A stretch of 64,000 bases of DNA from an uncultured bacterium. GTDB lineage: Bacteria > Cyanobacteriota > Vampirovibrionia > Gastranaerophilales > Gastranaerophilaceae. A program made the position numbers and the translations under genes. Shown here piece after piece: positions 60,783-64,000 of the stretch. How positions within the stretch are numbered: position 1 is the first letter of the stretch; every line of letters starts with the position of its first letter. The stretch lies in assembly GCA_949296425.1 (NCBI GenBank), contig CASFPN010000043.1, positions 1 to 64,000 of the forward strand, written 5' to 3'. The notes under the pieces were generated by a model, which saw nothing but the letters and a program-made list of their open reading frames with translations, did no database searches and was not told where the DNA came from.

Positions 60783-63700
60783 TTATTTCATAAGTTCGCC
60801 GACAGCTTTGTAAACTGCCATACGTTTTGCAGCATCTTCTTCTGCCTGTGCATAAAGAGCTTCTGCAGCTTCCGGATTTGTTTTCATCAGAGATTTATAA
60901 CGTCCTTCTGATCTGATGAATTCTTGATAGCTGCCTTTCGGATCTTTAGCATCCCAGCTGAACGGAGCTTCCGGATGATCCGGATTGTATCTGTAAAGCG
61001 GGAAGTAGCCTGCTTCAACAGCACGTTTTTGTTCTGTCTGGGTTTTACTCATATCAATACCGTGAGCGATACAAGGAGCATAAGCAAAGATGATAGAAGG
61101 TCCTTTGTAAGCTTCAGCTTCTTTGAATGCTTTAAGAGTTTGAGCTCTGTCAGCACCAAGAGCAACTGATGCTACATATACATAACCGTAAGACATACTC
61201 ATCAAGCCCATGTTTTTCTTGTAAGTTCTCTTACCGCCTGTTGCAAATTTTGCAACTGCACCTGTAGGAGTAGATTTAGAAGCCTGACCGCCGGTATTTG
61301 AGTAAACTTCGGTATCAAGGACAAGGATATTAACATCTTTGTCTTGAGCTAATACGTGGTCAATACCGCCGTATCCGATATCATTTGCCCAGCCGTCACC
61401 GCCGATAATCCATACGGATTTGTCAGTGAAGTAATCTTGAAGTTCTCTGACTTTTGCTAAATCAGTACATTGAACATCTTTGTATTTAGCAAGAACTTCT
61501 TTTGCTTTATCCTGTGCTTTAACAGCTTCTTCAGTTTTTGAATTTTCGAAGTGAGCCATAGCGCCTTCAAGAGCTTCTTTCAAATCAGCAGGAGTTTTTT
61601 CGTTAGAAAGAACTTTTTCTACATAAGATTTTAAAGTTGCTCTGTTCTGATCAACCGCCAATCTCATACCGAAGCCGAATTCAGCATTGTCTTCAAACAA
61701 TGAGTTAGCCCATGCAGGTCCTCTACCGTCTTTATTCTTAGTATAAGGAATAGTCGGGAAAGTCCCTGAATAAATTGAAGAACAGCCTGTTGCGTTTGCA
61801 ACGATAACATTTTCACCGAACAATTGAGAAACAAGTTTAACGTAAGGAGTTTCGCCGCAGCCTGCACATGCGCCTGAGAATTCAAACAACGGTTTTCTAA
61901 GCATTGCGCCTTTAATTGTGTTAGTGTTGTTTTTACCCATAACGTTGTCAGGAAGTGCATCGAAGAATTCTTCGTTAACCATTTCTCCAGCTGCTTCTTC
62001 TTTTTCAATAGAAGACCAGGTTAAAGCTTCTTTGCCTGCAACTTTAGCCATCGGACATTGATCTATACAAACACCGCAGCCGGTACAATCTTTGCAGTAA
62101 ACCTGAACTTTGAATTTTTCTCCGTGATCGTTCGGTTTTGCATCAACTGTATTGAATGATGCAGGAGCATCTTTCAAATCATCTGCTTCAACAAGTTTGG
62201 TTCTGATAGCAGCATGCGGGCAAGCAGAAGCACAAATGCCGCACTGAATACAAAATTCTGAGTTCCAGTGAGGTACACGAGGGGCAATTCCGCGTTTTTC
62301 AAGGCAGGCTGTTCCGGTCGGGATTACGCCGTCATTTGACATTGCTGATACAGGAATATCATCACCTTTTTGTCTCATTGAAGGTTCAATGATTTTTTTA
62401 GCAAAGTCTGATGCGTTATCAGGAATTAATTTAACATCATCTGCACATCCCACTCCGTCAAGCGATGCTGGAATAGGTACTTCTTCTGTTGCGTTAACAG
62501 CAGCATCAATCAATGCTAAGTTCATGTTAACAACATCGTCGCCTTTTTTCTTGAAGGTTTTCTTAGTCATTTCTCTCATGCCTTCAAGAGCCTGTTCAAA
62601 CGGAATAATGCCTGATACTTTGAAGTATGCAACCATCATAACGGTGTTTGCACCTTTGCCTCTTAAGCCCGGCTGTTGTTCGATAAGTTTTTCAGCATCT
62701 ACGTTGTAGAATTTGATTTTCTTATCAATAATAGTTTTTTGCATATCGCGTGTAAGATGAGCAAATGCTTCATCTTTAGTGTACGGGCTGTTAAGTAAGA
62801 AAGTACCGCCTTCTTTAATACCTTTTAACAGGTCATATCTGCCTACGTAAGCATGAGCTGAGCAAGATACAAAATCAGGTGCTGTGATAAGGTAAGTTGA
62901 TTTAATCGGTTTGTCGCCGAATCTTAAGTGAGAAACGGTTACACCGAAAGATTTTTTAGAGTCATAAGCAAAGTAAGCTTGTGCGTCTTTGTTAGTGTAC
63001 TGACCGATAATCTTAATTGAGTTTTTGTTAGCACCAACTGTACCGTCAGAACCTAAGCCCCAGAACATGCAGTTTGTAGTACCTTCGGGTTCTGTAACGA
63101 TGTGTTCTTCAACTTTTAATGATTTGTGAGTAACATCATCTTCAATACCAACTGTAAATCCGTGGAAACCGTTATTTTCAGCGTGTTTGTAAACTGCAAG
63201 CACCATAGACGGAGTGAATTCTTTAGAAGCCAAACCGTAACGGCCGCCGATAATTCTAACGTCTTTGCCTTCCATAGCTGCTACAACATCTAAATACAAC
63301 GGTTCACCGATTGAACCCGGTTCTTTAGTTCTGTCTAAAACAGTAACACGTTTAGCAGTTGCAGGTACTGCAGCTAAGAAACGTTTAACATCAAACGGTC
63401 TGTATAATCTAACCTTAACCAAGCCGTATTTAGTACCGCGTTTAGCGTTCAGGTATTCAATTGTTTCTTCGATTGTTTCGCAGCCAGAACCCATTGCAAC
63501 AATAACATCTGTAGCATCAGGAGCACCTACGTAATCAAACGGATGATACTGTCTGCCTGTTACTGCTGCAACTTTGTCCATATATTCCTGAACGATATCG
63601 GGAACTGCATCATAATATTTATTAACTGTTTCACGGCCTTGGAAGTAAACGTCTGTGTTTTGTGCACCGACTTTGCAGACGGGTGCTTCAGGTCTTAATG

Positions 63701-64000
63701 CTCTTTGTCTGAACTCTTCAATATATTTCGGTTCAACAAGTTTTGCAATATCTTCGTAAGAAATTTCTTCAATTTTGTGAACTTCGTGTGATGTTCTGAA
63801 ACCGTCAAAGAACTGTAAGAAAGGAACTTTAGCTTTGTAAGTTGATAAATGAGCAACTAAAGCTAAATCCATTTCTTCTTGAACTGAATTTGCAGCTAAC
63901 ATTGCATAACCTGTGTTACGGCATCCCATAACGTCTGAATGATCGCCGAAAATCGCTAATGATTGAGCAGCGATAGCACGTGCAGCAACGTGAATTACGT
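60783..64000 (-). CDS. nifJ: Pyruvate:ferredoxin oxidoreductase (5' end outside window)
   Basis: At least 1072 codons of a single-chain PFOR; the frame is still open at the window edge (IHVAARAIAAQSLAIFGDHS is encoded there), so about 100 residues of domain I are missing. Two 4Fe-4S motifs are visible (CIQCGICASACPHA and CTGCGVCIDQCPMAK), then the thiamine-diphosphate domain (CAGCGETPYVKLVSQLFG, NATGCSSIYSGTFPT, GDGWANDIGYGGIDHVLA). It converts pyruvate and CoA to acetyl-CoA and CO2 and reduces ferredoxin. Codon use is regular, as in gap, suggesting high expression. Confidence 0.96.
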   Translation of the reverse strand, partial: VIHVAARAIAAQSLAIFGDHSDVMGCRNTGYAMLAANSVQEEMDLALVAHLSTYKAKVPFLQFFDGFRTSHEVHKIEEISYEDIAKLVEPKYIEEFRQRALRPEAPVCKVGAQNTDVYFQGRETVNKYYDAVPDIVQEYMDKVAAVTGRQYHPFDYVGAPDATDVIVAMGSGCETIEETIEYLNAKRGTKYGLVKVRLYRPFDVKRFLAAVPATAKRVTVLDRTKEPGSIGEPLYLDVVAAMEGKDVRIIGGRYGLASKEFTPSMVLAVYKHAENNGFHGFTVGIEDDVTHKSLKVEEHIVTEPEGTTNCMFWGLGSDGTVGANKNSIKIIGQYTNKDAQAYFAYDSKKSFGVTVSHLRFGDKPIKSTYLITAPDFVSCSAHAYVGRYDLLKGIKEGGTFLLNSPYTKDEAFAHLTRDMQKTIIDKKIKFYNVDAEKLIEQQPGLRGKGANTVMMVAYFKVSGIIPFEQALEGMREMTKKTFKKKGDDVVNMNLALIDAAVNATEEVPIPASLDGVGCADDVKLIPDNASDFAKKIIEPSMRQKGDDIPVSAMSNDGVIPTGTACLEKRGIAPRVPHWNSEFCIQCGICASACPHAAIRTKLVEADDLKDAPASFNTVDAKPNDHGEKFKVQVYCKDCTGCGVCIDQCPMAKVAGKEALTWSSIEKEEAAGEMVNEEFFDALPDNVMGKNNTNTIKGAMLRKPLFEFSGACAGCGETPYVKLVSQLFGENVIVANATGCSSIYSGTFPTIPYTKNKDGRGPAWANSLFEDNAEFGFGMRLAVDQNRATLKSYVEKVLSNEKTPADLKEALEGAMAHFENSKTEEAVKAQDKAKEVLAKYKDVQCTDLAKVRELQDYFTDKSVWIIGGDGWANDIGYGGIDHVLAQDKDVNILVLDTEVYSNTGGQASKSTPTGAVAKFATGGKRTYKKNMGLMSMSYGYVYVASVALGADRAQTLKAFKEAEAYKGPSIIFAYAPCIAHGIDMSKTQTEQKRAVEAGYFPLYRYNPDHPEAPFSWDAKDPKGSYQEFIRSEGRYKSLMKTNPEAAEALYAQAEEDAAKRMAVYKAVGELMK

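Overview
The window is an AT-rich, gene-dense bacterial chromosome segment with no rRNA, CRISPR array, prophage or intact insertion sequence. The gene set suggests a fermenting anaerobe that makes type IV pili: pyruvate:ferredoxin oxidoreductase, an ETF/NfnA-like electron-transfer operon, a PilT-like ATPase, six prepilin-like genes, and an RNase E/G with a basic tail. Several small proteins share an N-terminal F-x-G motif. I infer a gut member of the non-photosynthetic cyanobacterial relatives (Gastranaerophilales / Vampirovibrionia, 'Melainabacteria'). This is a judgement from gene content, not from a marker gene.

Layout. 1-5.2 kb: coiled-coil gene end, uracil-DNA glycosylase, alanine/Na+ symporter, HD-GYP protein, ketopantoate reductase, pilin A. 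5.3-12 kb: M16 peptidase, GH13-type enzyme, orphan response regulator, P-loop kinase. 12-20 kb: glyQ, two tandem amino-acid permeases, pilin B, pgi, exported protein, trxB. 20-31 kb: pilT, recO, pilin C, then a minus-strand operon of a radical-SAM protein and RNase E/G, and two small paralogues with RWYD repeats. 31-38 kb: BlaI-type regulator, exported proteins, a MITE-like element, radA, a DUF559 gene between palindromic repeats, pilin D, gap. 38-49 kb: purA, etfAB/NfnA-like operon, pilin E, PfkB kinase, pnp, pilin F, TPR protein. 49-64 kb: mnmG, a gene-poor stretch ending in two tRNAs, ABC exporter, Bax-inhibitor-like protein, mtaB, PadR regulator, DUF512 radical-SAM protein, and PFOR running off the right edge.

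Most interesting system. All six prepilin-like genes have the same architecture: a Shine-Dalgarno sequence and ATG, a short leader, a run of exactly ten G/C, a linker, then the prepilin signal FTLAEVLITLG (FTIAEV in pilin C). In all six the run is one base short of joining the leader ATG to the pilin frame. Adding one base (11) opens the frame from ATG to the pilin stop in every case, including a linker of about 150 nt. The 24-25 bp module carrying the run always has its G-strand on the + strand, whichever way the gene points, so in the two plus-strand genes it is inverted relative to coding. Two decayed copies (39.4 kb and 56.3 kb) keep the leader module fused to the last codons of a pilin. 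This looks like a multi-locus switch (phase variation, transcriptional slippage or -1 frameshifting) built on a directional DNA element. A systematic one-base undercall of the homopolymer must be excluded first.

Other structure: a 431-bp element bounded by 17-bp perfect inverted repeats upstream of radA, a three-way-junction RNA ending in a U-rich tract between pnp and the PfkB gene, several likely leaderless transcripts, and palindromic repeats that have entered coding sequence.
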